DNA of 64,000 bases from an uncultured Clostridia bacterium (GCA_944388585.1 CALXJI010000002.1:221758-285757), one strand, 5' to 3'; counted from the stretch's first letter, positions 19,116 to 28,050 are shown. Notes: generated by a model not told the origin, from the letters alone. Program-made: numbers and translations.

Positions 19116-19157
19116 TTAAAAAAGGACAATTATTAAAAATCTAATTGTCCTTTTATT
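19116..19157. terminator. Bidirectional terminator between convergent genes
   Basis: AAAGGACAATTA pairs with TAATTGTCCTTT; A and T runs on both sides. Confidence 0.85.
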
Positions 19158-19163
19158 TTTATA

Positions 19164-21755
19164 TTATTTCTTTTCTCCATAATATGCATCTATCAATATT
19201 TGTTTTAAATCTTCAATTAAAGGTAGTTTTGGATTAGCTGTTGTACATTGATCCTCGAATGCTTTATATGCTAGCTCATCAACTTTTTTCATATATTCTT
19301 CTTCATCTATTCCTTCTTCTTTAAATGATTTTGACATATTTAAATTACTCATTAATCCACGTATTGCTTTAATTAAAGAATCCACTCCCTCTTGTGTTGT
19401 AGAAGCAGGTAATCCTTGACGTTTTGCAATGTCTGCATATCTTTTATCTGCTACAAAATACTCATATTTTGGGAATGATACAAATTTATCTGGCATTATA
19501 GAGTTATATTTTATAACATATGGAAGTAATATTGCATTTGCTCTACCATGTGGTACATGATATTCTGCACCTATTTTATGTGCAAGTGAATGATTAATTC
19601 CCAAAAATGCATTTGAAAATGCCATACCAGCTATAGTACTTGCATTATGCATTTTTTCTCTTGCCTCTTTATCTGATGAATCATTATATGATCTTACTAA
19701 ATATTTAAATACAAGTTCTGCTGCTTTTTCAGCAAGGCCATCTGTATAATCACTTGCCATTGTAGAAACATATGCTTCAAGTGCATGTGTAAGTACATCC
19801 ATCCCTGTATCTGCAACACTTTTTGCTGGTAATGAATATACAAGCTCTGGATCAACAATTGCAACTGTTGGAACTAAAGCATAATCTGCAAGTGGATATT
19901 TCATATTATTTACTTTATCTGATATAACAGCAAATGAAGTTGTCTCTGATCCTGTTCCACTAGTTGTAGGGATAGCTACCATTTTAGCCTTTTTACCTAA
20001 ATCCTCTATTTTATATACTCTTTTTCTTATATCCATAAATTTATTTTTCATTGCATCTAAGTCTACATCTGGTTGCTCATAAAGTAGCCACATTCCTTTA
20101 GCTGCATCTATTGCACTACCACCACCTAAAGCTATAATGCAATCAGGCTCAAATTTATTCATCATCTCAACACCACTTTTTACAGTATCAAAAGATGGAT
20201 CTGGCTCTACTTGACTATAGATGTATGAATGCACTTTATTTCTTCTTTCTCTTAAATAATATAATATTTTATCTACATATCCAAGTTTTACCATTGCAGG
20301 ATCAGTTACAATAAATACTCTAGAAATATCTCTCATAACCTGTAAATATTTTATAGAACCCTTTTCAAAGAAAATTTTATTAGGTACTTTAAACCACTGC
20401 ATATTAACCCTCCTTCTTGCCATTCTTTTTACATTAATTAAATTAACAGCTGATACATTAGATGTTGTAGAATTTCCACCAAATGTTCCACATCCTAGAG
20501 TAAGTGATGGTAAATTTGTATTATATATATCACCTATAGCACCATGTGTAGAAGGAGAGTTTACTATAATTCTACCAGCTTTCATTGTATTACCAAACAT
20601 TTGAATAACGTCTTTATCCTCTGCATGTATTACTGCAGAATGACCAAGTCCACCATATTCTAAAAGTTTAGATGCAATGGAAAATGCTTCGTTATAATCT
20701 TTTACAACATAATATGCAAGTATAGGACTAAGTTTTTCTTTAGATAAAGGATACTCATCTCCTACCCCATCAATTTTTGCTATTAAAATTTTTGTTTTAG
20801 GATCTACTTTAATTCCTGCATCTGTAGCAATTTTATATGCACTTTGACCTACTATTGAAGAATTAATTGCAAATGTCCCATTTTTTTCAACTATTATATA
20901 ATCTTGTAATTTTTGTTTTTCTTTTTCACTTAGAAAATGACATCCATATTCTTTCATTAAATTTTCAAATTCATTCTTAATATCCTTATCTACAATTACA
21001 GATTGCTCTGATGCACAAATCATACCATTATCAAAAGTCTTAGACATAATTAAATCTGTAACTGATGTTCTAAGTTTAGCACTCTTATGTATATAACATG
21101 GTACATTTCCAGGTCCTACACCTAAAGCTGGTTTTCCACATGAATAAGCAGATTTTACCATTCCAGATCCACCTGTTGCAAGTATAATTTTTACATCTTT
21201 ATGATGCATTAATGCGTTAGTAGCATCTATTGATGGTTTTTCTATCCATTGTATACAATACTTTGGTGCACCTGCTTTTATAGCTGCATCTAGTACTACC
21301 TTGGCTGCTTCTACACTACACTTTTGTGCTGATGGATGGAATCCAAATATTATAGGATTTCTTGTTTTTACAGCAATTAATGATTTAAATATTGTAGTTG
21401 CAGTAGGATTAGTTACTGGTGTAACACCTGCAATTATTCCAACAGGTTCTGCAACAAGTTCATAATCTTCAAGCTCGTTATAATCTATTACCCCAACAGT
21501 CTTATCATATTTTATATTATGATAAATATACTCAGAAGCAAATATATTTTTTGTTACTTTATCTTCTACCACTCCTCTTTTAGTTTCTTCAACTGCAAGA
21601 CATGCAAGCTCCATATGTTTAGCATTTGCTGCAATTGACATTTGCTTTACAATATTATCTATTGTATCTTGATCAAGCTTCATATACTCCTTTTCAGCTT
21701 CTTTTGCTTTTTTTACTAGTTCATCAATCATATTAGATACATTATTTTCTTCCAT
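19164..21755 (-). CDS. adhE: Bifunctional acetaldehyde-CoA/alcohol dehydrogenase
   Basis: AdhE turns acetyl-CoA into acetaldehyde and then ethanol, regenerating two NAD per turn. The N-terminal half (about 1-440) is an aldehyde dehydrogenase with the nucleophile cysteine in DNGMICASEQS and the PVTNPTAT motif. The C-terminal half (about 455-863) is an iron alcohol dehydrogenase with GGGSAIDAAKG and the metal-site histidines in NHSLAHKIGAEYHVPHGR. At 863 residues it is full length. A G-rich ribosome site precedes the ATG. I looked for a Rex operator upstream and saw none with confidence. Confidence 0.97.
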   Translation of the reverse strand: MEENNVSNMIDELVKKAKEAEKEYMKLDQDTIDNIVKQMSIAANAKHMELACLAVEETKRGVVEDKVTKNIFASEYIYHNIKYDKTVGVIDYNELEDYELVAEPVGIIAGVTPVTNPTATTIFKSLIAVKTRNPIIFGFHPSAQKCSVEAAKVVLDAAIKAGAPKYCIQWIEKPSIDATNALMHHKDVKIILATGGSGMVKSAYSCGKPALGVGPGNVPCYIHKSAKLRTSVTDLIMSKTFDNGMICASEQSVIVDKDIKNEFENLMKEYGCHFLSEKEKQKLQDYIIVEKNGTFAINSSIVGQSAYKIATDAGIKVDPKTKILIAKIDGVGDEYPLSKEKLSPILAYYVVKDYNEAFSIASKLLEYGGLGHSAVIHAEDKDVIQMFGNTMKAGRIIVNSPSTHGAIGDIYNTNLPSLTLGCGTFGGNSTTSNVSAVNLINVKRMARRRVNMQWFKVPNKIFFEKGSIKYLQVMRDISRVFIVTDPAMVKLGYVDKILYYLRERRNKVHSYIYSQVEPDPSFDTVKSGVEMMNKFEPDCIIALGGGSAIDAAKGMWLLYEQPDVDLDAMKNKFMDIRKRVYKIEDLGKKAKMVAIPTTSGTGSETTSFAVISDKVNNMKYPLADYALVPTVAIVDPELVYSLPAKSVADTGMDVLTHALEAYVSTMASDYTDGLAEKAAELVFKYLVRSYNDSSDKEAREKMHNASTIAGMAFSNAFLGINHSLAHKIGAEYHVPHGRANAILLPYVIKYNSIMPDKFVSFPKYEYFVADKRYADIAKRQGLPASTTQEGVDSLIKAIRGLMSNLNMSKSFKEEGIDEEEYMKKVDELAYKAFEDQCTTANPKLPLIEDLKQILIDAYYGEKK

Positions 21756-21961
21756 AAAAATCCCCCATTCTATGTTCCATATTAGATTTTAACATGAACA
21801 TTTTAGTTTATCAATCAATAAAAATAAATTTATATAATTTATTTATTTTTAAGAATTAATAATATGCAATCATTCTATAATATAAGTAATATTTATATTT
21901 TAAATTACAAAATATTGCACTTTTTGCAAATATACAATAAAATATATTGTAGGTGTTAATT

Positions 21962-22645
21962 ATGAAAAATAATATAGAAAAAAATACAAACACACAAAAT
22001 ACCTCATTTGCAAAAGGACTTAATTTTTACAAACTATTTTGGATTTTCTATATAGGTTGTTTTGCAGGTGTAGTTGTAGAGTGTGTTTGGTGTATATTTA
22101 AAAATGGATTTTTTGAATATAGAACTGCTTTAATATTAGAGCCATTAAATCCAGTATATGGCGTAGGGGCAGTTTTAATTTCACTTTGTTTTGTTAGGAT
22201 GACAGGATGGAAAAACATTTATATTTATATAGGATCCTTTATAGTAGGAGGTCTCTTTGAATGGTTATGTAGTGTCTTTCAAGAACTAGTATTTGGAACT
22301 ATATCTTGGAACTATACACCAAGCACACTAGGAATACTAGGTAATAGAACAAGTTTAATATATTGCTTTTTTTGGGGCTTTTTAGGTGTAATATGGGTAC
22401 GACTTATATATCCATTTTTATCTAGAACAATAGAGAGTATCCCTAATAAAACTGGTAAAATACTTACATGGATATTTGTCTTTATAGTAAGTTTTGACAT
22501 TTTATTTTCTGCGGGTGCTTCACTTAGACAAAAAGATAGAAGGAATAACATTCCTCCTAAAAATTCAATTGATGTATTTTACGACACTTATTTTAACGAT
22601 GAAGTCTTAAAACATTTTTACCATAACATAACCGTTAAAGATTAA
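21962..22645 (+). CDS. CmpB-family putative ABC-transporter membrane protein
   Basis: This matches the family annotated as putative ABC transporter permease CmpB (Pfam ABC_trans_CmpB), membrane proteins of unknown transport role. The characteristic motifs are the first segment FYIGCFAGVVVECVW, then EPLNPVYGVGA, FEWLCSVFQE and GNRTSLIYCFFWGFLGVIW. Five or six hydrophobic segments are visible. I chose ATG 21962, preceded by AGGTG; a GTG lies three codons upstream. No ABC ATPase gene is adjacent, so a transport function is not supported by context. Confidence 0.82.
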   Translation: MKNNIEKNTNTQNTSFAKGLNFYKLFWIFYIGCFAGVVVECVWCIFKNGFFEYRTALILEPLNPVYGVGAVLISLCFVRMTGWKNIYIYIGSFIVGGLFEWLCSVFQELVFGTISWNYTPSTLGILGNRTSLIYCFFWGFLGVIWVRLIYPFLSRTIESIPNKTGKILTWIFVFIVSFDILFSAGASLRQKDRRNNIPPKNSIDVFYDTYFNDEVLKHFYHNITVKD

Positions 22646-22674
22646 CTGACATTATTTTTATCCGTTTTCATTTA

Positions 22675-22707
22675 AAAAGAATATAGCTAACTCTATATTC
22701 TTTTTTT
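22675..22707 (+). terminator. Terminator after the CmpB-like gene
   Basis: AAAGAATATAG pairs with CTATATTCTTT, with T run. Confidence 0.85.
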
Positions 22708-23025
22708 AGCTTTATTAATTATCATATATTTAAATTACCTACCCCCTTTTTCAGCCACAATTTATTATAGATCTAAAAATTAACTTGCTTTATAGAATAG
22801 ACTTATGAATTAGTTTTCATATCTACATTTTTAGATCCTTATTAACTGTTAGCCCTATTATACATCTATTTTTAAGATTTTTTTAAGAATCGATGTAATT
22901 AGTCCATTTTCATGCTTATTTTATTATTTTTTACAATTAACCACGATTTTTCCAAATTTTACCACATTTTTTTATTTAAATATTTAATTTTATTATTATT
23001 TTATATAATAAGTACATGGTAAATA
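22708..23025. other. Gene-free region upstream of the CRISPR array
   Basis: No supported gene. The visible structure is an 11-bp perfect inverted repeat, GATCTAAAAAT (22770-22780) with ATTTTTAGATC (22827-22837), which could fold in either transcript. No leader or tracrRNA could be identified with confidence. Confidence 0.4.
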
Positions 23026-23258
23026 ATTACATTTTTCTCCCAACTTTATTTATGATATAATAATCTAACATGGGATTTGGTTGAATGTATGTTATACTTC
23101 TCTTCTAATTTTATTTATGATATAATAAATGGGGGGTTTTCTCGTCCATGTGTACTGTTATACTTCTCTGCTAATTTTATTTATGATATAATACAAAAAA
23201 AGAAGACAACGAGGTTGCTGAAGTTATACTTCTCTTCTAATTTTATTTATGATATAAT
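23026..23258 (+). CRISPR. Small orphan CRISPR array, type II-C-like repeats
   Basis: Three 36-bp repeats at 23091-23126, 23157-23192 (one mismatch) and 23223-23258, each beginning GTTATACTTC and ending TATGATATAAT, are separated by two unrelated 30-bp spacers (23127-23156, 23193-23222). A degenerate first repeat (23026-23061, seven mismatches, mostly in the 5' half) precedes a 29-bp spacer at 23062-23090. The size is typical of type II systems, and the 3' end of the repeat resembles Campylobacter-type II-C repeats. Each repeat ends with an extended -10 (TG-A-TATAAT), so each crRNA could have its own promoter as known in type II-C arrays. An intrinsic terminator follows on the plus strand. No cas gene lies in the window. 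Confidence 0.85.
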
Positions 23259-23266
23259 TGTATTAC

Positions 23267-23304
23267 AAAAAAGCTTGAAAAATAAACATATTCAAGCTTT
23301 TTTA
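23267..23304 (+). terminator. Terminator after the CRISPR array
   Basis: AAAAGCTTGAA pairs with TTCAAGCTTTT and runs into T; it supports plus-strand transcription of the array. Confidence 0.85.
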
Positions 23305-23442
23305 TTTTATTTTTTTATAAAATTTATATTGATTTTTATAATTATTTTTTTTTTTAAATAAAAAGTTTATATAATAAAAATTTAAATACTTTTATTTAAA
23401 GAATATTAATGATATAATATTTATCATTAAAGGAGAATTAAA

Positions 23443-23976
23443 ATGGAAACTAAAATCATATACTTTGTTCATGGTACTACATCAGACAATATTGAGGGAA
23501 AATGTAGTGGCTGGAATCAAGTTGAGCTTACAGATTTAGGAAAAGAAAGAGCAATAAAACTTGGTCAGATAAGAAAGGATACTCATTTTGATGTAATATT
23601 TACATCAGATTTAATACGAGCAATAGATTCTGCAAATTTAGCTTTTCCTAACGTTAATCACATTCAAGATAAAAGATTAAGAGAATGTAATTATGGTGAT
23701 TTAGATGGAAAAGATAAGAAACTAGTAGTTTATGAAGACCATATAGATATACCATTTCCAAACGGTGAATCATTAAAAGATGTAGAAAAAAGAATCATAA
23801 ACTTTATTGAATTTATAAAAGAAAATTATTCTGGTAAAACAATAGGTATAGTTGCACATCGCGCACCTCAACTCGCCTTTGAAGTATTAACAAAAAACCT
23901 TACTTGGAATGAAGCAATTAAAAATGACTGGAGAAATACAAAGTCTTGGCAACCAGGATGGGAATATATAATATAA
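23443..23976 (+). CDS. Histidine phosphatase family protein with altered RHG motif
   Basis: A member of the phosphoglycerate-mutase-like phosphatase superfamily. The catalytic RHG motif near the N-terminus reads YFVHGTTSDN: the histidine and glycine are kept, but the arginine before it is absent. Other family motifs are clear: TSDLIRAIDSA, LRECNYGDLDG with the acid residue, FPNGESL and the second histidine in GIVAHRAPQLA. The C-terminus, TKSWQPGWEY, matches a small Firmicutes subfamily. AAGGAG precedes the ATG. The substrate is unknown. Confidence 0.85.
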   Translation: METKIIYFVHGTTSDNIEGKCSGWNQVELTDLGKERAIKLGQIRKDTHFDVIFTSDLIRAIDSANLAFPNVNHIQDKRLRECNYGDLDGKDKKLVVYEDHIDIPFPNGESLKDVEKRIINFIEFIKENYSGKTIGIVAHRAPQLAFEVLTKNLTWNEAIKNDWRNTKSWQPGWEYII

Positions 23977-23984
23977 ATTTATTT

Positions 23985-24020
23985 AAGTTGTTGGGTTTAA
24001 ACCAACAACTTTTTTATTTT
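23985..24020 (+). terminator. Terminator
   Basis: AAGTTGTTGG pairs with CCAACAACTT; six T follow. Confidence 0.85.
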
Positions 24021-24072
24021 TTCTATCACAAAAAATCTATATTTTCATAACATATAGCAAGGAGGAGTAAAA

Positions 24073-24741
24073 ATGGAAGAAAAAAGAAATAATATGCCTA
24101 TGCTGGGTCAAAAAGCTCCTAGATTTATAGCTGACTCAACATTTGGTCCTTTAAAACTTACTGATTATATGGGAAAATGGCTTATATTTTTCTCTCACCC
24201 AAATGATTTTACACCAGTTTGTACAACTGAAATAATATCATTTGCTAAATATAATGATGAATTTGAAAAAAGAAACTGTAGTTTACTAGGATTATCTGTA
24301 GATAGTTGTCCTTCACATCTTGCATGGATTAAAAACATAGAAGAAAATACTGGAATTTCTATTCCATTTCCAATAATTTCTGATATAAATAAAGAAATTG
24401 CTAAAATGTATGGAATGTTATTTGATGTAAATAATAATACATCTACTGTTAGAAATGTATTTTTCATAGATCCATCTCAAACAATAAGATGTATACTTAT
24501 CTATCCAGCAGAAAATGGTAGAAATATGTCTGAAATTTTAAGAATAATAGATGCACTACAAATGACAGACTCAGATAATGTAGCTACGCCTGCAAACTGG
24601 ATGCCTGGACTTTCTACAATAATTCCTTCCCCTAATAATTACATAGATTTAATGAATAATATGAAGAAAAATAATACTAAAAATTGTATGGACTGGTATC
24701 TTTGTTTTAACAAAGAAAATGATGATTTAAGGAGATGGTAG
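24073..24741 (+). CDS. Peroxiredoxin (Prx6-type, AhpC/TSA family)
   Basis: A thiol peroxidase that reduces hydrogen peroxide and organic peroxides. The peroxidatic cysteine lies in the classical motif PNDFTPVCTTE, and the long form (222 residues) with the C-terminal arm (TPANWMPGL) places it in the Prx6 or archaeal-type group. Further cysteines at VDSCPSH and near the C-terminus (NCMDWYLC) could serve as resolving residues. GGAGGAG precedes the ATG. The next gene, a tiny Cys-rich membrane protein, begins three bases after the stop and is probably cotranscribed. Confidence 0.92.
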   Translation: MEEKRNNMPMLGQKAPRFIADSTFGPLKLTDYMGKWLIFFSHPNDFTPVCTTEIISFAKYNDEFEKRNCSLLGLSVDSCPSHLAWIKNIEENTGISIPFPIISDINKEIAKMYGMLFDVNNNTSTVRNVFFIDPSQTIRCILIYPAENGRNMSEILRIIDALQMTDSDNVATPANWMPGLSTIIPSPNNYIDLMNNMKKNNTKNCMDWYLCFNKENDDLRRW

Positions 24742-24744
24742 TAT

Positions 24745-24870
24745 ATGAATAATTGTTGCTGTAGCGAACAGAACAATTCTAGTAATTGTATAAGTAATTT
24801 ATTTTGTAATGGTAATTTTATATTAATACTACTTCTACTATTACTATTTTTCTGTTTTTGTTGTAATTAA
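24745..24870 (+). CDS. Cys-rich 41-residue membrane microprotein
   Basis: A short gene directly after the peroxiredoxin gene. The protein starts MNNCCCSEQNN, has nine cysteines in 41 residues (positions 3-6 region, 15, 21 and a C-terminal FCFCCN) and one strongly hydrophobic segment, FILILLLLLLLFF. GGAG lies ten bases before the ATG, inside the end of the peroxiredoxin gene, and a terminator follows. It resembles in style the small Cys-rich or YjcZ-like proteins of spore formers, but I cannot assign a family. Confidence 0.6.
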   Translation: MNNCCCSEQNNSSNCISNLFCNGNFILILLLLLLFFCFCCN

Positions 24871-24905
24871 AAAAGAATATAGAATTTATCTATATTCTTT
24901 ATTTT
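24871..24905. terminator. Bidirectional terminator
   Basis: AAAGAATATAGA pairs with TCTATATTCTTT between the microprotein gene and the convergent GrpB gene. Confidence 0.85.
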
Positions 24906-25446
24906 TGTAATATTGTTCTGCTTTTTTTATTACGCTTGATATATAATCTTCTTTACCAAGTGTATATTTTCTTCTATCATTTTTATATTTTTCATATAAA
25001 GATTTTTTTAGCTTTTCATATTTTTTTGCTTCTTCTTCATTTTCATTTAAATAATCTCTAAATAAAATATAATCTTTGACTCTTTTAGAAGTTGCTGGTA
25101 CTACATGTATAAAAACTTTTACTTTACCATTTTCCTCTTTTCTAATCAAAAAATCATCTTCTCTTACCATTTCTTCTTTTATAGTATAAGTGTCATTTTG
25201 TATTTTTTCTTTTGCAAATTTTATAAATTCATCTAAATCATTACATACAACAAGTATATCTATTATTGGTTTAGATACAATATTTTTTATAGCTGTGCTT
25301 CCAACATGTTCAATTTTTATATACATTCCTTTTAATATTTTCTCTAATTCTCTCTTCTCTTCTTGATATATTTTTTCGTAATTTTCATTATAAGAAAAAA
25401 GCTCTAAATATCCTCTTTTAAGTCCTATATTATCCACATTTTGCAC
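24886..25446 (-). CDS. GrpB family protein (nucleotidyltransferase fold)
   Basis: The protein belongs to the GrpB/UPF0157 family, which has a minimal nucleotidyltransferase fold and no settled role. The hallmark is IEHVGSTAIKNIVSKPIIDILV near residue 45-65, carrying the G-S and D-x-D-like positions, followed by a histidine in FIHVVPATSKR. The first possible start is GTG 25446, immediately after the stop of the exonuclease gene; a second GTG at 25437 has AGGTG six bases upstream and may be the true start. Both genes form one operon. Confidence 0.88.
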   Translation of the reverse strand: MQNVDNIGLKRGYLELFSYNENYEKIYQEEKRELEKILKGMYIKIEHVGSTAIKNIVSKPIIDILVVCNDLDEFIKFAKEKIQNDTYTIKEEMVREDDFLIRKEENGKVKVFIHVVPATSKRVKDYILFRDYLNENEEEAKKYEKLKKSLYEKYKNDRRKYTLGKEDYISSVIKKAEQYYKNKEYR

Positions 25447-25965
25447 CTATCTTCCTTCATATATTTTTCTTATTTCATTATACACTCCAAGTGTTATTTC
25501 ACAATCTCTAAGTGATCTATGTGCACCACTATAGTCTATATTAAAATAATTTGCAAGAGTTCCAAGTTTATGATTTGGCACATCTTTTACAAATATTCTA
25601 GACAATGCAAGTGTATCTAATGCATTATTAGGTGCACCAGTTCCAAATACTTTTTTCATATAAGTATCTAAAAACCCCATATCAAATTTAGCATTATGTG
25701 CCATAAGCCTCATACCATCAGAGAATTCAACAAATACATTTAAAGCTTCTTTTAAAGATAAGCCTTCATCTACCATTTCATTTGTTATACCTGTAAGCTT
25801 AGTTGTAAAATATGAAAGTGGTCTTGATGGTCTCACAAACACATCCATCTTATCTACCACTTTATTGTTTTTTACTTTTATTGCTCCTATTTCTATAATC
25901 TCACTATTTTGTGGACTAAGTCCTGTTGTTTCTAAATCCACTATTACAAAATTATCATCAAACAT
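25447..25965 (-). CDS. DEDDh 3'-5' exonuclease (DnaQ/PolC-epsilon type)
   Basis: A stand-alone proofreading-type exonuclease domain. The four acidic residues and the histidine are seen in order: FVIVDLETTGL (D-x-E), the middle MAHNAKFDMGFLD, and HRSLRDCEIT (H and last D). At 172 residues it contains only the nuclease. Proteins of this type act in DNA or RNA end trimming; the substrate is not shown by context. GAGGTAG precedes the ATG. It is the first gene of an operon with GrpB. Confidence 0.9.
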   Translation of the reverse strand: MFDDNFVIVDLETTGLSPQNSEIIEIGAIKVKNNKVVDKMDVFVRPSRPLSYFTTKLTGITNEMVDEGLSLKEALNVFVEFSDGMRLMAHNAKFDMGFLDTYMKKVFGTGAPNNALDTLALSRIFVKDVPNHKLGTLANYFNIDYSGAHRSLRDCEITLGVYNEIRKIYEGR

Positions 25966-26029
25966 AATTTACTACCTCTTTAACGACAAAATAAATTATA
26001 CAATATACATAATATTTTTTCAAGTGATA

Positions 26030-26058
26030 TTGACTTATATAAAATATTATGTTAGAAT
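26030..26058 (+). promoter_or_regulatory. Promoter of the metK transcript
   Basis: TTGACT at 26030-26035 and TAGAAT at 26053-26058 with a 17-base spacer; the start of transcription would fall about 13 bases before the riboswitch. Confidence 0.8.
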
Positions 26059-26077
26059 TAGTCTACAATTTATATAT

Positions 26078-26207
26078 CTTATCCAGAGTGACTGAGGGAC
26101 AGGCCCTATGAAGTCCAGCAACCTGCTTTTTTGTAAGGTGCTAATTCCTGCGGTTTAGCCGAAAGATAAGTTTTTTTGACTAGCAAAACCGTTGCTAGTC
26201 TTTTTTT
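26078..26207 (+). ncRNA. SAM-I (S-box) riboswitch with terminator
   Basis: The aptamer spans 26078-26170. It begins CTTATCCAGAGTGACTGAGG and ends GAAAGATAAG, which closes the P1 stem. Conserved internal blocks GGCCCTATGAAGTCC, GCAACCT and AAGGTGCTAATTCC are all present. A terminator follows: GACTAGCA with TGCTAGTC (26178-26200) and seven T. SAM binding is expected to favour this terminator and switch off metK. Confidence 0.98.
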
Positions 26208-26247
26208 ATATCAAACATAATAATATTAATATAAGGAGGATTATACT

Positions 26248-27408
26248 ATGTCAAAATATTTATTTACTTCAGAATCAGTTACAAGCGGACACCCAGACAA
26301 GGTATGCGATTACATTTCTGATTCTATATTAGATGAAGCTCTTACACAAGATAAAAACTCTAGAGTTGCATGTGAGGTATCTATATCCAAAGATACAATA
26401 TTCATATTTGGTGAAATAACAACAAAAGCAATACTTGATTATAAAGAAATAGCAAAAAAAGCATTAAGAGAAATTGGGTATTCTACAAAAGGAAGTGGAT
26501 TTGATGTTGAAAATTGTAAAATAATACTTGGTATTCAAGAACAATCTGGAGATATTGCTATGGGAGTAAATTCTTCTCTAGACGATAATTCTACTTTAGG
26601 TGCTGGCGATCAAGGAATTATGTTTGGATTTGCATGTGATGAAACAGAAGAACTAATGCCTCTTGCAATATCTCTTGCACATAAACTTGCTAAAAGATTA
26701 GAATTTACAAGAAAAAATAATATATTAGATTATTTGATGCCTGATGGAAAAACACAAGTTACAGTTGAATATGAAAATGATATTCCAAAAAGAATTGACA
26801 CGGTTGTCGTTTCTACTCAGCACAAAAATAATGTAACTATAGAAGATTTAAGAAAAGATGTATATGATAACATTATTAAACCTGTAATTCCAAACAATCT
26901 ATTAGACAAAGACACTAAAATATATATTAATCCTACAGGTAGATTTGTTATAGGTGGGCCTGAAAGTGATAGTGGTCTTACTGGAAGAAAAATAATTGTA
27001 GATACTTATGGTGGATATGCAAGACATGGTGGTGGTGCTTTTAGCGGAAAAGATCCTACTAAAGTAGATAGAAGTGCTGCATACATGGCAAGATATGTAG
27101 CTAAAAATATAGTAAAAGCAGGACTTGCCAAAAAATGTGAAATTCAACTTTCATATGCAATAGGAGTATCTAAACCTGTATCAATATACATAAATACTTA
27201 TAATACAAATACCGTACCAGAAGAAAAGATACTAAAAGCAATAAACACTACTTTTGACTTTACACCTGAAGGAATAATAACTACTTTAAATTTACAATCA
27301 CCAATATATAAAGAATTAGCACATTATGGACACTTTGGTAGAGAAGAACTTAATTTATCTTTTGAAAAAACAGATAAATTAAATGAATTATTAGCTAAAA
27401 TTAATTAA
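26248..27408 (+). CDS. metK: S-adenosylmethionine synthetase
   Basis: MetK makes SAM from methionine and ATP. The N-terminal [15 protein letters not shown], the signature [10 protein letters not shown] and the glycine-rich [18 protein letters not shown] are intact, and 386 residues is the normal length. AAGGAGG is well placed before the ATG. The SAM-I riboswitch directly upstream gives end-product control. It is a single-gene unit. Confidence 0.98.
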   Translation: MSKYLFTSESVTSGHPDKVCDYISDSILDEALTQDKNSRVACEVSISKDTIFIFGEITTKAILDYKEIAKKALREIGYSTKGSGFDVENCKIILGIQEQSGDIAMGVNSSLDDNSTLGAGDQGIMFGFACDETEELMPLAISLAHKLAKRLEFTRKNNILDYLMPDGKTQVTVEYENDIPKRIDTVVVSTQHKNNVTIEDLRKDVYDNIIKPVIPNNLLDKDTKIYINPTGRFVIGGPESDSGLTGRKIIVDTYGGYARHGGGAFSGKDPTKVDRSAAYMARYVAKNIVKAGLAKKCEIQLSYAIGVSKPVSIYINTYNTNTVPEEKILKAINTTFDFTPEGIITTLNLQSPIYKELAHYGHFGREELNLSFEKTDKLNELLAKIN

Positions 27409-27490
27409 ATAGGTATATTTATTTGTTTATCTACTTATAATACCTTTAGATTCACTTTCAAAAAAAAGAATTGTGAAAATTTTGTGTTTT

Positions 27491-27532
27491 TTAGCACTCA
27501 CATATTGACAGTGCTAAAATTAGTGATATAAT
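27491..27532 (+). promoter_or_regulatory. CIRCE operator (HrcA site) overlapping the hsp20 promoter
   Basis: TTAGCACTC (27491-27499), nine bases, CAGTGCTAA (27509-27517) is CIRCE with one mismatch in the right arm. It overlaps the -35 TTGACA (27505-27510); 16 bases on lies the extended -10 TG-A-TATAAT (27524-27532). HrcA bound here would block RNA polymerase. Confidence 0.9.
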
Positions 27533-27606
27533 ATAAGTGTAAGTAAGAAAAGAAACTTACTATGTGCTTAGGTTATCAACACATAATTTAAAAGGGAGTG
27601 GTTTTT

Positions 27607-28023
27607 ATGATGATGATACCTAGAAGAAGAAATGATTTTGATTTATTTGACGAGATCTTTGACGATCCATTTTTCTCAAGAGTTGATACAAAACTTATGA
27701 GAACAGACATTAAAGAGAAAAAAGATAGTTACGTTGTAAACGTAGATTTACCTGGATATGAAAAAGAAGATATAAAAATCGAAATCAACAATGGTTACCT
27801 AACAGTAACTGCAGAAAGAACAAATTCTGATGAAGAAAAAGAAGAAGGAAGATATATTCGTAAAGAAAGATATTCTGGACAATGCTCTAGAAGCTTTTAT
27901 GTAGGAGATAATGTTAAAGATACTGATGTTAAAGCATCATTTAAAAACGGTATTTTAACTCTAGAATTTCCTAAAGAAAAACATGAAGAAATCGAAGAAA
28001 AGAAATATATCCCTATTGAATAG
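27607..28023 (+). CDS. Small heat-shock protein (Hsp20/alpha-crystallin)
   Basis: An ATP-independent holdase chaperone. The alpha-crystallin domain spans about residues 30-125, with VNVDLPGYEKEDIKIEI at its start and the conserved FKNGILTLEFPK near its end. The C-terminal I-P-I triad partly matches the I-x-I/V assembly motif. The start at ATG 27607 fits AGGGAG nine bases upstream; two more ATG codons follow, and a GTG lies three codons before. The CIRCE element shows control by the HrcA repressor. Confidence 0.95.
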   Translation: MMMIPRRRNDFDLFDEIFDDPFFSRVDTKLMRTDIKEKKDSYVVNVDLPGYEKEDIKIEINNGYLTVTAERTNSDEEKEEGRYIRKERYSGQCSRSFYVGDNVKDTDVKASFKNGILTLEFPKEKHEEIEEKKYIPIE

Positions 28024-28024
28024 A

Positions 28025-28050
28025 AAAGTGCCACTTTTAGTGGCATTTTT
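28025..28050 (+). terminator. Terminator after hsp20
   Basis: AAAGTGCCAC pairs with GTGGCATTT; T run follows. Confidence 0.85.

Noticed and set aside
21756..21961. Rex operator before adhE
   Set aside because: Only a TTGCA-TGCAA pair near 21915-21929 was seen, which does not match the TTGTTAA-type half sites.
22718..22742. Possible anti-repeat on the plus strand
   Set aside because: Similarity to the reverse repeat needs several gaps and lacks the half that would pair with GTTATACTTC; expected by chance in AT-rich DNA.
22780..22789. AGCAAGTTAA on the minus strand, as in Streptococcus tracrRNA
   Set aside because: That motif pairs with II-A repeats beginning GTTTTAGAGC, not with the repeat here; no anti-repeat of useful length was found next to it.
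23077..23361. 94-codon plus-strand frame over the CRISPR array
   Set aside because: It translates the repeats themselves, giving the same peptide three times; it has no ribosome site.
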